26,855 nucleotides of DNA from Desulfopila_A sp964446655 (GTDB taxonomy: Bacteria > Desulfobacterota > Desulfobulbia > Desulfobulbales > Desulfocapsaceae). The position numbers were made by a program, and so were the translations under genes. Shown here one piece after another: positions 15,714-23,462 of the stretch (within the stretch, counting starts at the first letter, position 1; each line of letters begins with the position of its first letter). The stretch covers positions 1 to 26,855 of the forward strand of contig CAYUPL010000047.1 in the NCBI GenBank assembly GCA_964446655.1. Direction: 5' to 3'. Under the pieces are notes generated by a model that was given only the letters and a program-made list of their open reading frames with translations, had not been told where the DNA came from and searched no databases.

Positions 15714-17111
15714 ATGTATAAAAAAAGCAAACATATTCATTTTGTCGGAATCGGCGGGATCGGCATGAGCGGGATAGCCGAACTGCTGCTTAATCTGGGC
15801 TATCATGTCAGCGGGTCAGACCTTAAAGAATCGCCGATCACCCTGCGGCTGGAACTTCTTGGCGGAAAAATTACCATCGGGCACGACGGTGATTCAGTTC
15901 AAGGAGCTGATGTGGTGGTGACTTCATCGGCTATTGGCGAAGAAAATGCAGAAGTTCTGGCAGCACGGCAGTACAAAATACCCGTGATTCAGCGAGCTGA
16001 GATGCTGGCGGAATTGATGCGCTTGAAAAAATACGGCATTGCCATTGCCGGGAGCCACGGCAAAACCTCAACAACCTCCATGGTGAGCTGGATGCTCTAC
16101 CGGGCTAAGCTCGATCCAACCGTAGTCGTGGGCGGTAAGGTCGACAGTCTCGGTGGCAACGCTAAGATGGGGCAGGGGGAGTTTCTTGTGGCCGAAGCGG
16201 ATGAGAGTGACGGCTCTTTCCTTAAACTGGCGCCGGTGATCGAGGTTGTAACAAATATTGACCTGGAACATCTCGATTATTATAGAGATATTGACCATAT
16301 CAAACAATCGTTTCTTCAGTTTATCGAGAAGGTTCCTTTTTATGGTGCTGTCGTTCTCTGTCTTGATGATAAAAATATCGCCGATATTCTGCCCGACATT
16401 CAGAAACGGACCATGACCTACGGTTTGACTTCTCAGGCAGATATCTACGCAGAGCGGATTTCTTTCGTTAAGGGGAGAGTTTATTTTACCGTGATGAAGG
16501 AAGGACAACCCTTAGGAGATATTGATATTGCACCACCGGGAAGGCATAATGTCTATAATGCTCTGGCCGCTGTGTGTGTCGGCCTTGAGCTGGAGATACC
16601 TTTTGCCGATATCCAGGAGGCTCTGCGGAGTTATCAGGGGGTACAGCGAAGGATGCAGCTCAAAGGATGTGTGCACGATATTACCGTAGTGGATGATTAT
16701 GGTCACCATCCAACTGAAATATCGGTAACTCTTGAAGCCATCAAAGAGGCCTGGCCGGAAAAACGTCTCATTGTTGTTTTCCAGCCACATCGTTACTCGA
16801 GAACCAAGGCATTGTACAAAGATTTTCTCACCTGTTTCCATCGGGCCGATTATCTTGTTATGACGGATATCTATTCTGCCGGTGAGAAGCCTGTTGCCGG
16901 AATTTCTTCAGAGAGCCTCCTGGATGAAATCAGCCGACATGGTCAGCGCCACACGCTCTATGTCGACAGGATCATGGATATTCCGGAGAAATTGCAGCAT
17001 ATCCTGAAGAAAGATGATCTGGTCCTCACCCTCGGAGCAGGGAATATTGTCAATGCCGGAGAAAAACTGGTGCAATTTTTACAAGAACACAACCCTGTGT
17101 ATCATGGATGA
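15714..17111 (+). CDS. murC: UDP-N-acetylmuramate--L-alanine ligase MurC
   Basis: MurC starts the peptide stem by adding L-alanine to UDP-MurNAc. The 465-residue product begins MYKKSKHIHFVGIGGIGMSG, the canonical family opening, which is why I chose ATG 15714. An in-frame ATG at 15684 has a better purine-rich leader (GGCGGAAAA) and would overlap murG by 23 bases, so it remains possible. The ATP loop is GSHGKTST (113-120); EADESDGSFLKL, NIDLEHLDYY, DDYGHHPTEI and FQPHRYSRT follow in family order. Its end overlaps the murB start by 8 bases. Confidence 0.96.
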   Translation: MYKKSKHIHFVGIGGIGMSGIAELLLNLGYHVSGSDLKESPITLRLELLGGKITIGHDGDSVQGADVVVTSSAIGEENAEVLAARQYKIPVIQRAEMLAELMRLKKYGIAIAGSHGKTSTTSMVSWMLYRAKLDPTVVVGGKVDSLGGNAKMGQGEFLVAEADESDGSFLKLAPVIEVVTNIDLEHLDYYRDIDHIKQSFLQFIEKVPFYGAVVLCLDDKNIADILPDIQKRTMTYGLTSQADIYAERISFVKGRVYFTVMKEGQPLGDIDIAPPGRHNVYNALAAVCVGLELEIPFADIQEALRSYQGVQRRMQLKGCVHDITVVDDYGHHPTEISVTLEAIKEAWPEKRLIVVFQPHRYSRTKALYKDFLTCFHRADYLVMTDIYSAGEKPVAGISSESLLDEISRHGQRHTLYVDRIMDIPEKLQHILKKDDLVLTLGAGNIVNAGEKLVQFLQEHNPVYHG

Positions 17112-18018
17112 AAACTGTAAAAAGGAACTGAGCCGGCTGTTTCCTGCTCGGCTGCGATGGGACTGCCCCCTTTCTGCATATACTTCTTTCAGAATCGGAG
17201 GGCCCGCCGATGTGCTGGTTATGGTCGACAATGGTGTGGAACTGGCAAAATTACAACAGTTCATTGTACGGCATGGTCTTTTATGGCGGGTCATCGGGCG
17301 TGGTACGAACCTGCTGGTTCGTGACCAGGGTTTTGCAGGTGTTGTAATCGTACTGACGGGAGATTTCAAGCTATGTCGCTTTATGGAGAAGGAAGGAGAT
17401 AGCGTTATTGCTGATGTCGGCGCGGCTTATGGTCTTATCAGGTTGTCATCCATGTGTATGGAAAAAGGATATTCCGGTCTTGAATTCGCCTGCGGAATTC
17501 CTGGAACAGTTGGCGGCGCAGTCCTTATGAATGCAGGTGCCTGGGGCAATTCCATGGAAGATGTGGTACAGAGTATCGAGATCATGACTTCCGGTGAGCG
17601 AAAAAGGTATTGTAAAAATGAGCTGTCTTTTAGTTACAGAAAGATGGCAATTACAGCCGGCGAGCCCGGAATTGTCGTTTCGGCACAATTGCAATTGGGT
17701 AAAAAGACTAAGGAACAGATTTTTGGAACCTGTCAAGGTTATAGAAGTAAGCGAGAGGCCGCTCAACCTCCAGGATATGGCAGTGCAGGTTCAATATTTA
17801 AAAATCCGAAAGGGCAGAGTGCCGGTCGTCTTATCGAAGCAAGCGGTTTGAAAGGTGCAAGCATAGGTGATGCAGTAGTATCGGATAAACATGCCAATTT
17901 TATAGTGAATCGCGGTAGGGCGTGTGCTGAAGATGTATTACGGTTGATTGAGCGTATCCAGGTGACAGTGGAGCGGGACAGCGGTATTTTTCTCGAACCG
18001 GAGGTTCATATCTTATGA
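17104..18018 (+). CDS. murB: UDP-N-acetylenolpyruvoylglucosamine reductase MurB
   Basis: MurB is the FAD- and NADPH-dependent reductase that makes UDP-MurNAc from enolpyruvyl-UDP-GlcNAc. The 304-residue product shows TSFRIGGPAD (27-36), the FAD-binding GRGTNLLVRD (65-74), FACGIPGTVGGAVLMNAGAWG (FAD domain), FSYRK (176-180), the proton-donor serine S230 in GSAGSIFKNP, and the C-terminal acidic LEPEV. The length and layout fit the shorter type II class. ATG 17104 is chosen over longer readings inside murC because family similarity begins shortly after it. No ddl lies between murB and ftsQ, unlike in enterobacteria. The stop overlaps the ftsQ start (ATGA). Confidence 0.96.
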   Translation: MDENCKKELSRLFPARLRWDCPLSAYTSFRIGGPADVLVMVDNGVELAKLQQFIVRHGLLWRVIGRGTNLLVRDQGFAGVVIVLTGDFKLCRFMEKEGDSVIADVGAAYGLIRLSSMCMEKGYSGLEFACGIPGTVGGAVLMNAGAWGNSMEDVVQSIEIMTSGERKRYCKNELSFSYRKMAITAGEPGIVVSAQLQLGKKTKEQIFGTCQGYRSKREAAQPPGYGSAGSIFKNPKGQSAGRLIEASGLKGASIGDAVVSDKHANFIVNRGRACAEDVLRLIERIQVTVERDSGIFLEPEVHIL

Positions 18019-19010
18019 AAACGGTACGGAAATTTCAGGAGAGTGTGCAGGCACTTTACAAAAGATACGGCAGAAGAACAGTTGCCAAACAGTGGAAGTC
18101 GGAACTGAAGGGCTATGGTAATTTCAAGAAAAAAAGGACATATCCCTGGTCGGATCTCCTTCGCCGCATAGAAAAAAAAGTAGCCTCTTACCGGAGGAAG
18201 CAAAGCTATCTCTCCAGATCGGAAAAGCGGAAAAATTATGGCCGTAAGGCGATGAAACTCTGTCTCGCCATCGGCTTGATCTTTCTTTTGACGACGGCAC
18301 TGCTAAACCCCTTGCGTTATGTAGCTGCTTCCCTGGATATGTTCCTGATCAGAGATGTTACGGTTTCCGGTTGCAGCGAGACGAGTCCTGCGGAAATTCG
18401 AAGGCTGGCTGGAATTGACCACAATACAAGCATGTTTTCCGTTTCGGCTAAAAAGGTTGTTGCCGATCTCGTCGACCATCCCTGGGTTGAAAGTGCTCAG
18501 GTGCAAAAAAGCTGGCCGGCGGGCATAAATATCCGCCTGAAAGAGCAGCGCCCGGTTGCGTTGATGGTTACAGATGTTTCGGGCCAGGGTAAAATGATGT
18601 ATATAAATGGAAAGGGAGAAATAATTGCGCCCGCGGGAAATGGTGACGATCTGGATTATCCGGTTATTACAGGAATGAGTTCCTATCCTGAGAGAGAACG
18701 TCACGGGCTTCTCAGTGATGCCGTCTCTTTTCTCAGGTTGATCGCCTCGAATAATCCAAACCTGCCGGCTCAGTCGGTTTCAGAAATCCATCTTGATCAG
18801 AAGGAAGGCATGATAATTCGATTGGTGGATTTTCCTTTTCCTATTTATTTTGGTTACGGCGAGGTTACCAAGAAATACAGACAGTTGTATAAAGTACTGG
18901 CAGTTTTATACCAAAAAGGAAAAAACGCCGTTGATATCAGTGGTGTGGAGTATATCAAGATGGATTATCTTGAGGATAAGGTACTGGTAGCACAGTCAAA
19001 TTCAGGTTAA
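18015..19010 (+). CDS. ftsQ: Cell division protein FtsQ (POTRA-domain DivIB family)
   Basis: FtsQ is a bitopic membrane protein that recruits FtsL-FtsB and later divisome parts. In this 331-residue product a membrane span lies at about 82-99. A POTRA domain begins at FLIRDVTVSG (110-119) and continues through AGIDHNTSMFSVSAKKV and HPWVESAQVQKSWP, and a beta domain follows. The cytoplasmic N-terminus is unusually long and basic: 28 of the first 81 residues are Lys or Arg, against about 24 residues in total in E. coli FtsQ. Its start overlaps murB by 4 nt, and ftsA begins 5 bases after it. Confidence 0.92.
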   Translation: MKTVRKFQESVQALYKRYGRRTVAKQWKSELKGYGNFKKKRTYPWSDLLRRIEKKVASYRRKQSYLSRSEKRKNYGRKAMKLCLAIGLIFLLTTALLNPLRYVAASLDMFLIRDVTVSGCSETSPAEIRRLAGIDHNTSMFSVSAKKVVADLVDHPWVESAQVQKSWPAGINIRLKEQRPVALMVTDVSGQGKMMYINGKGEIIAPAGNGDDLDYPVITGMSSYPERERHGLLSDAVSFLRLIASNNPNLPAQSVSEIHLDQKEGMIIRLVDFPFPIYFGYGEVTKKYRQLYKVLAVLYQKGKNAVDISGVEYIKMDYLEDKVLVAQSNSG

Positions 19011-19015
19011 TAAGA

Positions 19016-20278
19016 ATGGAAGAGAGACAGGAAATAGTAACAACCATTGATGAGGAGCAGAGCAGGAAGAAACGGGAACGTGGTGAGCTTGTTGTCGGCC
19101 TGGATATCGGTACAACAAAAATCTGCTGCATCGTCGGTGAAGCCTTTGATGATACCGTGGAAATTATTGGTGTGGGTATTGCTCCATCTCTTGGTATGAA
19201 AAAAGGCGTGGTTGTCAATATTGAAAGTACCGTCAAGTCCATTCGAGAGGCGGTAAAGATTGCAGAAGATATGGCAGGTTGTGACCTGCATTCCGTCCAT
19301 GTCGGCATTGCCGGCAACCATATCAAGGGATTTAACAGTCCTGGAATTCTGGCTATTAATGGCAGAGAGATCAGGAAGTCCGATATAGACGATGTGATCG
19401 CGGCAGCCAGAACCGTGAAAATATCAGCGAACCAGCAGGTCATTCATGTTCTGCCACAGGAGTATATGGTGGATGATCATACCGGCATTCAGAACCCACT
19501 CGGTATGACGGGGGTGCGTCTGGTGACAAATGTTCATATCGTAACCGCCGACATGGGGGCGGTGCATAATCTGGTAACCTGCTGCAATAAGGCCGGACTT
19601 GACGTCGCCGATCTTGTTTTGGAATCAATTGCCTCTGCCGATGCAGTGCTCAGTTCCGATGAGATGGAGCTGGGAGTGGCATTACTTGATATCGGTGGCG
19701 GAACCACTGATCTTGCTGTTTTCTGTGAAGGAACCATCCGACACACCTGTGAGATCGGCCTGGGCGGTCATAATCTCACCAATGACCTTTCCATGGGGTT
19801 GCGCACCCCATTACAGGAGGCTGAACGGCTCAAGGAAGATTATGGCAGTGCCATCTCCTCTTTTATTAAACCGAATCTGGTTGTCGATGTTCCAACGGTG
19901 GGTGACAGGGAGCCTCGTAAGGTTACTCAGAAAGTTCTTGTTGATATCATCCAGGCGAGGATAGTCGAGATCCTCGAAGTGGTGAATAGAGAACTCATTA
20001 CCTCCGGCCAGAAGAACAGGATTAACGGCGGTATTGTTATAACGGGCGGAACTGCTTTGCTCGCTAATATTGTTGAGTTGGCTGAGCAGATATTTGATTT
20101 GCAGGTCCGGATCGGCTACCCTGTCGGGGTGAGCGGAGCCGTGGAAAAAATTAATACACCTCGGTGTACAACCGGAGTGGGGCTGGTTCTTCAAGGTAGA
20201 AAAAAACAGCTTGTCCAGCGGAGCGGTGATCTTTCCATGATCGGAAAGTTCCGGGGATGGGTAAAAAAAATCATGTGA
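19016..20278 (+). CDS. ftsA: Cell division protein FtsA
   Basis: FtsA is the actin-like ATPase that tethers FtsZ filaments to the inner membrane and recruits the divisome. The 420-residue product has the phosphate-1 motif VGLDIGTTKICC (27-38) and, mid-protein, ALLDIGGGTTDLAVF (phosphate 2). A SHS2-type 1C subdomain lies between them, and GGIVITGGTALL marks the adenosine motif. The last residues SMIGKFRGWVKKIM form a basic amphipathic helix, the membrane-targeting sequence. About 24 residues precede the actin fold, a somewhat long charged leader. It is separated from ftsZ by 141 bases that hold a promoter candidate and repeats. Confidence 0.97.
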   Translation: MEERQEIVTTIDEEQSRKKRERGELVVGLDIGTTKICCIVGEAFDDTVEIIGVGIAPSLGMKKGVVVNIESTVKSIREAVKIAEDMAGCDLHSVHVGIAGNHIKGFNSPGILAINGREIRKSDIDDVIAAARTVKISANQQVIHVLPQEYMVDDHTGIQNPLGMTGVRLVTNVHIVTADMGAVHNLVTCCNKAGLDVADLVLESIASADAVLSSDEMELGVALLDIGGGTTDLAVFCEGTIRHTCEIGLGGHNLTNDLSMGLRTPLQEAERLKEDYGSAISSFIKPNLVVDVPTVGDREPRKVTQKVLVDIIQARIVEILEVVNRELITSGQKNRINGGIVITGGTALLANIVELAEQIFDLQVRIGYPVGVSGAVEKINTPRCTTGVGLVLQGRKKQLVQRSGDLSMIGKFRGWVKKIM

Positions 20279-20314
20279 AGAAAAAGTTTTTTTGTTTATG
20301 TGTCGTACGGCAGA

Positions 20315-20323
20315 TGCTATATT
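20315..20323 (+). promoter_or_regulatory. Extended -10 promoter candidate for ftsZ
   Basis: TGCTATATT matches an extended -10 element (TGn plus a five-of-six TATAAT box). Only a poor -35 (TTTATG, three of six, at 20295) is present, which is normal for extended -10 promoters. Transcription would begin near 20330, just ahead of the 11-bp repeats. Confidence 0.5.
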
Positions 20324-20345
20324 GCTGTAACTCTTTGGTGACACC

Positions 20346-20389
20346 ATCAAAGTGCAATCAAAGTGCAATCAAAGTGCAATCAAAGTGCA
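20346..20389 (+). repeat. Four perfect 11-bp direct repeats in the ftsZ leader
   Basis: ATCAAAGTGCA occurs four times without interruption, followed by a partial fifth (ATCA). The unit is about one DNA helical turn, so a protein could bind the same face of each copy. It lies after the ftsZ promoter candidate and 30 bases before the ftsZ start. The unit length is not a multiple of three, in keeping with non-coding DNA. Confidence 0.95.
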
Positions 20390-20419
20390 ATCAGGAAACG
20401 TATTGAGCAGGGGGATGAG

Positions 20420-21622
20420 ATGCCGTTTAGAATGGCTGAATCAGAAAGCGTCGCAAAAGTAAAGGTTATCGGCATTGGCGGCGGCGGTGGAAATGCAATC
20501 AACACCATGGTTGCCAATAGGCTGCAAGGTGTTGAATTTATAGCTGCCAATACGGATAAACAGGCACTTAACATGTCTAAGGCGGATATCTGTCTGCAAC
20601 TTGGCCCCAGTATAACGAAGGGTCTTGGCGCCGGTGCCGACCCCGATATGGGCATGCAGGCGGCGCACGAATCCATAGAGGAGATTAAAAACAGCCTCAA
20701 GGGAAGTGACATGGTTTTTGTGACCGCCGGTCTTGGTGGTGGCACCGGCACAGGCGCCGCACCTGTTGTTGCAAAAATAAGCAAGGATTTAGGAGCGTTA
20801 ACCGTTGCCGTGGTGACGAAGCCCTTTGCCTTTGAAGGGAAAAACAGGATGCGGAATGCTGAAGAAGGCTGGAAGGAGCTGCAGAAATATGCCGATACCA
20901 TCATTACGGTGCCGAATGATCGTCTGCTCTCGTTGATGCAGAAAAACTCAAAACTGGCGGACATGCTTGCCCAGGCTGACGATGTGCTTCTGCAGGCGGT
21001 CAAAGGAATAACGGACCTTATTAATGTACCCGGTCTCATCAATGCGGATTTTGCCGACCTGCGCACGGTTATGCGAGAGGTTGGTCCCGCGGTGATGGGG
21101 TCTGGTTCCGCGGTTGGTGAGAATCGAGCTACTGAGGCGGCCAAGCGCGCTATAGATAATCAGCTGCTGGAGGATATCGGTATTGATGGTGCGCGTGGGC
21201 TGCTTATCAATATTTCGGCAACGGAAGAGAGTTTCGCCATGTCTGAATTCATGGAGGCGTCAGCACTCATCCAGGAGAAGGTCGACGATGAAGCCAAAGT
21301 AGTGATCGGTGCTCTTTATGATGAAACCCTCGGCGATGAGATGCATGTGACCGTTATTGCTACAGGTGTCGGAAGCTCGGTTTCCACGGGAAAGACCATT
21401 AATCAGGTGGACGATCTTCCTAGACCAAACCGGCAGCATAAAGAATCCATGAAGGTTCAGCTAGCTCAGAAGAACCCGCGACCTTCGGGCACCATTTTGC
21501 CCAACTCAAATTTTGATGGATTTGATAATCTCGGCACCTCTCACGGTGGGCCGAGCGAACATGACAGCTGGAATGATGAATATCTTGAGACCCCTACTTA
21601 TCTGCGCAAAAAAGCGAATTGA
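20420..21622 (+). CDS. ftsZ: Cell division GTPase FtsZ
   Basis: FtsZ polymerises into the cytokinetic ring. The 400-residue product has the N-terminal VIGIGGGGGNAINTM (16-30), the tubulin signature GGGTGTGAAP (106-115), the T7 loop NADFADLR that completes the neighbour's GTPase site, a variable linker and the conserved C-terminal peptide LETPTYLRKKAN, which binds FtsA. The ATG at 20420 is chosen because AGGGGG lies five bases upstream; an earlier ATG at 20363 would start inside the 11-bp repeats and adds no family sequence. All GTPase elements are intact, so ring formation itself is expected to be normal. Confidence 0.98.
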   Translation: MPFRMAESESVAKVKVIGIGGGGGNAINTMVANRLQGVEFIAANTDKQALNMSKADICLQLGPSITKGLGAGADPDMGMQAAHESIEEIKNSLKGSDMVFVTAGLGGGTGTGAAPVVAKISKDLGALTVAVVTKPFAFEGKNRMRNAEEGWKELQKYADTIITVPNDRLLSLMQKNSKLADMLAQADDVLLQAVKGITDLINVPGLINADFADLRTVMREVGPAVMGSGSAVGENRATEAAKRAIDNQLLEDIGIDGARGLLINISATEESFAMSEFMEASALIQEKVDDEAKVVIGALYDETLGDEMHVTVIATGVGSSVSTGKTINQVDDLPRPNRQHKESMKVQLAQKNPRPSGTILPNSNFDGFDNLGTSHGGPSEHDSWNDEYLETPTYLRKKAN

Positions 21623-21667
21623 TAGAGCGGAGTTTCTTCCCATAGTTGTAGAAGAGGAATTTGAGGT

Positions 21668-23446
21668 CTGAAGAAGAAAAACGACAGGTCTCCACTTACC
21701 CGTCAAGACAGACTGAGGCAGGAAAGGGGCAGCTATCTTAAAAAGTGGACGGGCAAAACCCCTGTTGCGCTCATCTACCCCAACACATACGCCGTCGGCA
21801 TGTCGAGCCTCGGCTTTCAGCTGGTTTATGCACTCTTAAACGAACAGGAATACCTTCTCTGCGAACGGTTTTTCCTACCGGATAGCAGCCAATCACTTCT
21901 TTCCATAGAGTCCGGCCGCTCCCTGCAGGATTTCCCCTATATTTTTTTCTCGGTAAGCTTCGAGAATGATTATCTCAACATCGTCAAAATCCTGTTAGCT
22001 GCCGGTATTGAACCGTTTGCCGAAAAGCGTCATGCAGGTGCCGGCAGAGCTCCTCTGGTGGTGTGTGGCGGCGTTGCCACCTTTATGAATCCAGAGCCCA
22101 TTGCACCGTTTGCCGACTTTTTTCTGGTGGGAGAAGCAGAGCCGGTTCTGGCTCCTTTTGTCGATTTTCTGGTGGAACAGTGGCAGTTCTTATCTATAGA
22201 AAAGCTGGGCATGGCGGCCGTGCAGCAATTTGACGGAGTCTATGCGCCTAGGCTTTATACACCCTGTTATGACGAAAACGGCAGATGTGCGGCAATTGTC
22301 GCCCAGCATGGAGCTCCGCCTTGTGTGCAACGGGTGAGCTTAACGAAAAGCCGTAAAGCAGGACATTCCGAGTTGATGACACCGCTGGCTGAGTTCTCTG
22401 ATTTATATCTCACAGAGCTTGGCCGGGGCTGTTCCCGCGGCTGCCGTTTCTGTACCGCCGCCTTTATATACCGGCCACCCAGGCTCTGGGATGCCGATGC
22501 CGTTGTCGAGGGTTTGCAGGAGATGAGCGGCGATGTCGATAGAGTCGGCCTCCTGGGCATGGAAATGGCGGATGATCAGACTCTTGATCATATTTCCACA
22601 TATATCATGGAGAGTGGTTGTGCCCTCTCTTTTTCTTCCCTGCGGGCGGATCGTATTAACGAAAAACTTCTGCGGCTTTTAGCCGGCTCAGGGCTGAAAA
22701 GTGTTGCTATTGCCCCGGATGGGGCGTCAGAACGTTTGCGTCGGGTCATCAACAAAGGGCTCAGTCGAGAGGACCTGCTGAGCGGCGCCGTTCGGCTTGT
22801 CGGGGCTGGTATTTTTAAACTTAAGCTCTATGTTATGGTTGGACTGCCTACTGAAACGGTTGAAGATCTGCAGGAATTTGTCGATCTTGTGCTTACCATA
22901 AAAAAGGAGATTGATATCCTCGGCAGAGAGCGGGGCAGACTTTCGGAAATATACCTGTCGGTCAACTGTTTTGTCCCAAAACCATGGACGCCCTTTCAGT
23001 TCCACCCCTTTGGTCTCAGCAGGCAGCTGCAGCACAACGAGCTTGGCAATGTTAAGGAGGCTTTGGGGAGCCTGAAAGAGAAGATCAGTTTCCTCAAAAA
23101 AGGACTGAGCCATCTTGGCAATATTCATTTTCAGGCCGATAAGCCGGAAAATGCTCTTTTCCAGGCGCTGTTATCCCGAGGAGATCGCCGTCTGGCTGCT
23201 GTTCTGTATGACATGGCCGCAGCCGGTCTGTCCTGGAAAAAATCGCTGGCAAAAAACCATATCAACCTTGAATCATTTGTTTTGGCAGGTTTTGGTGAAA
23301 AGAGCTTTTTTCCATGGTACATCATTGATCATGGTATCCGGCACGAACATCTTTATCATGAATACATGAAGGGGCTTGCCTCGGAGTTTACCAGCCCCTG
23401 TGATCCATCCATTTGCTCTCGTTGTGGGGTCTGCGGTGCGAGGTAA
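21668..23446 (+). CDS. Radical SAM protein with B12-binding-type N-terminal region, function unknown
   Basis: The radical SAM cluster motif is CSRGCRFC (C255, C259, C262 counted from codon 21668), which binds a 4Fe-4S cluster for SAM cleavage. Before it is a Rossmann-like region resembling the cobalamin-binding half of B12-type radical SAM proteins (ALIYPNTYAVGMSSLGFQ; GGVATFMNPEPIAPFADFF; VGEAEPV). The C-terminus adds four cysteines (C578, C583, C586, C589), possibly a second metal or FeS site. Family similarity starts before the first ATG (21800), and no ATG, GTG or TTG lies in frame back to the stop at 21662. CTG 21668, nine bases after AGAGGA, is the likely start (592 residues). The substrate is unknown. 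It follows ftsZ closely. Confidence 0.8.
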   Translation: MKKKNDRSPLTRQDRLRQERGSYLKKWTGKTPVALIYPNTYAVGMSSLGFQLVYALLNEQEYLLCERFFLPDSSQSLLSIESGRSLQDFPYIFFSVSFENDYLNIVKILLAAGIEPFAEKRHAGAGRAPLVVCGGVATFMNPEPIAPFADFFLVGEAEPVLAPFVDFLVEQWQFLSIEKLGMAAVQQFDGVYAPRLYTPCYDENGRCAAIVAQHGAPPCVQRVSLTKSRKAGHSELMTPLAEFSDLYLTELGRGCSRGCRFCTAAFIYRPPRLWDADAVVEGLQEMSGDVDRVGLLGMEMADDQTLDHISTYIMESGCALSFSSLRADRINEKLLRLLAGSGLKSVAIAPDGASERLRRVINKGLSREDLLSGAVRLVGAGIFKLKLYVMVGLPTETVEDLQEFVDLVLTIKKEIDILGRERGRLSEIYLSVNCFVPKPWTPFQFHPFGLSRQLQHNELGNVKEALGSLKEKISFLKKGLSHLGNIHFQADKPENALFQALLSRGDRRLAAVLYDMAAAGLSWKKSLAKNHINLESFVLAGFGEKSFFPWYIIDHGIRHEHLYHEYMKGLASEFTSPCDPSICSRCGVCGAR

Positions 23447-23462
23447 GAAAAAATCATACGAA

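Noticed and set aside
20346..20389. CRISPR-like array upstream of ftsZ
   Set aside because: The 11-bp units are directly adjacent with no spacers and are far too short; no cas genes are present.
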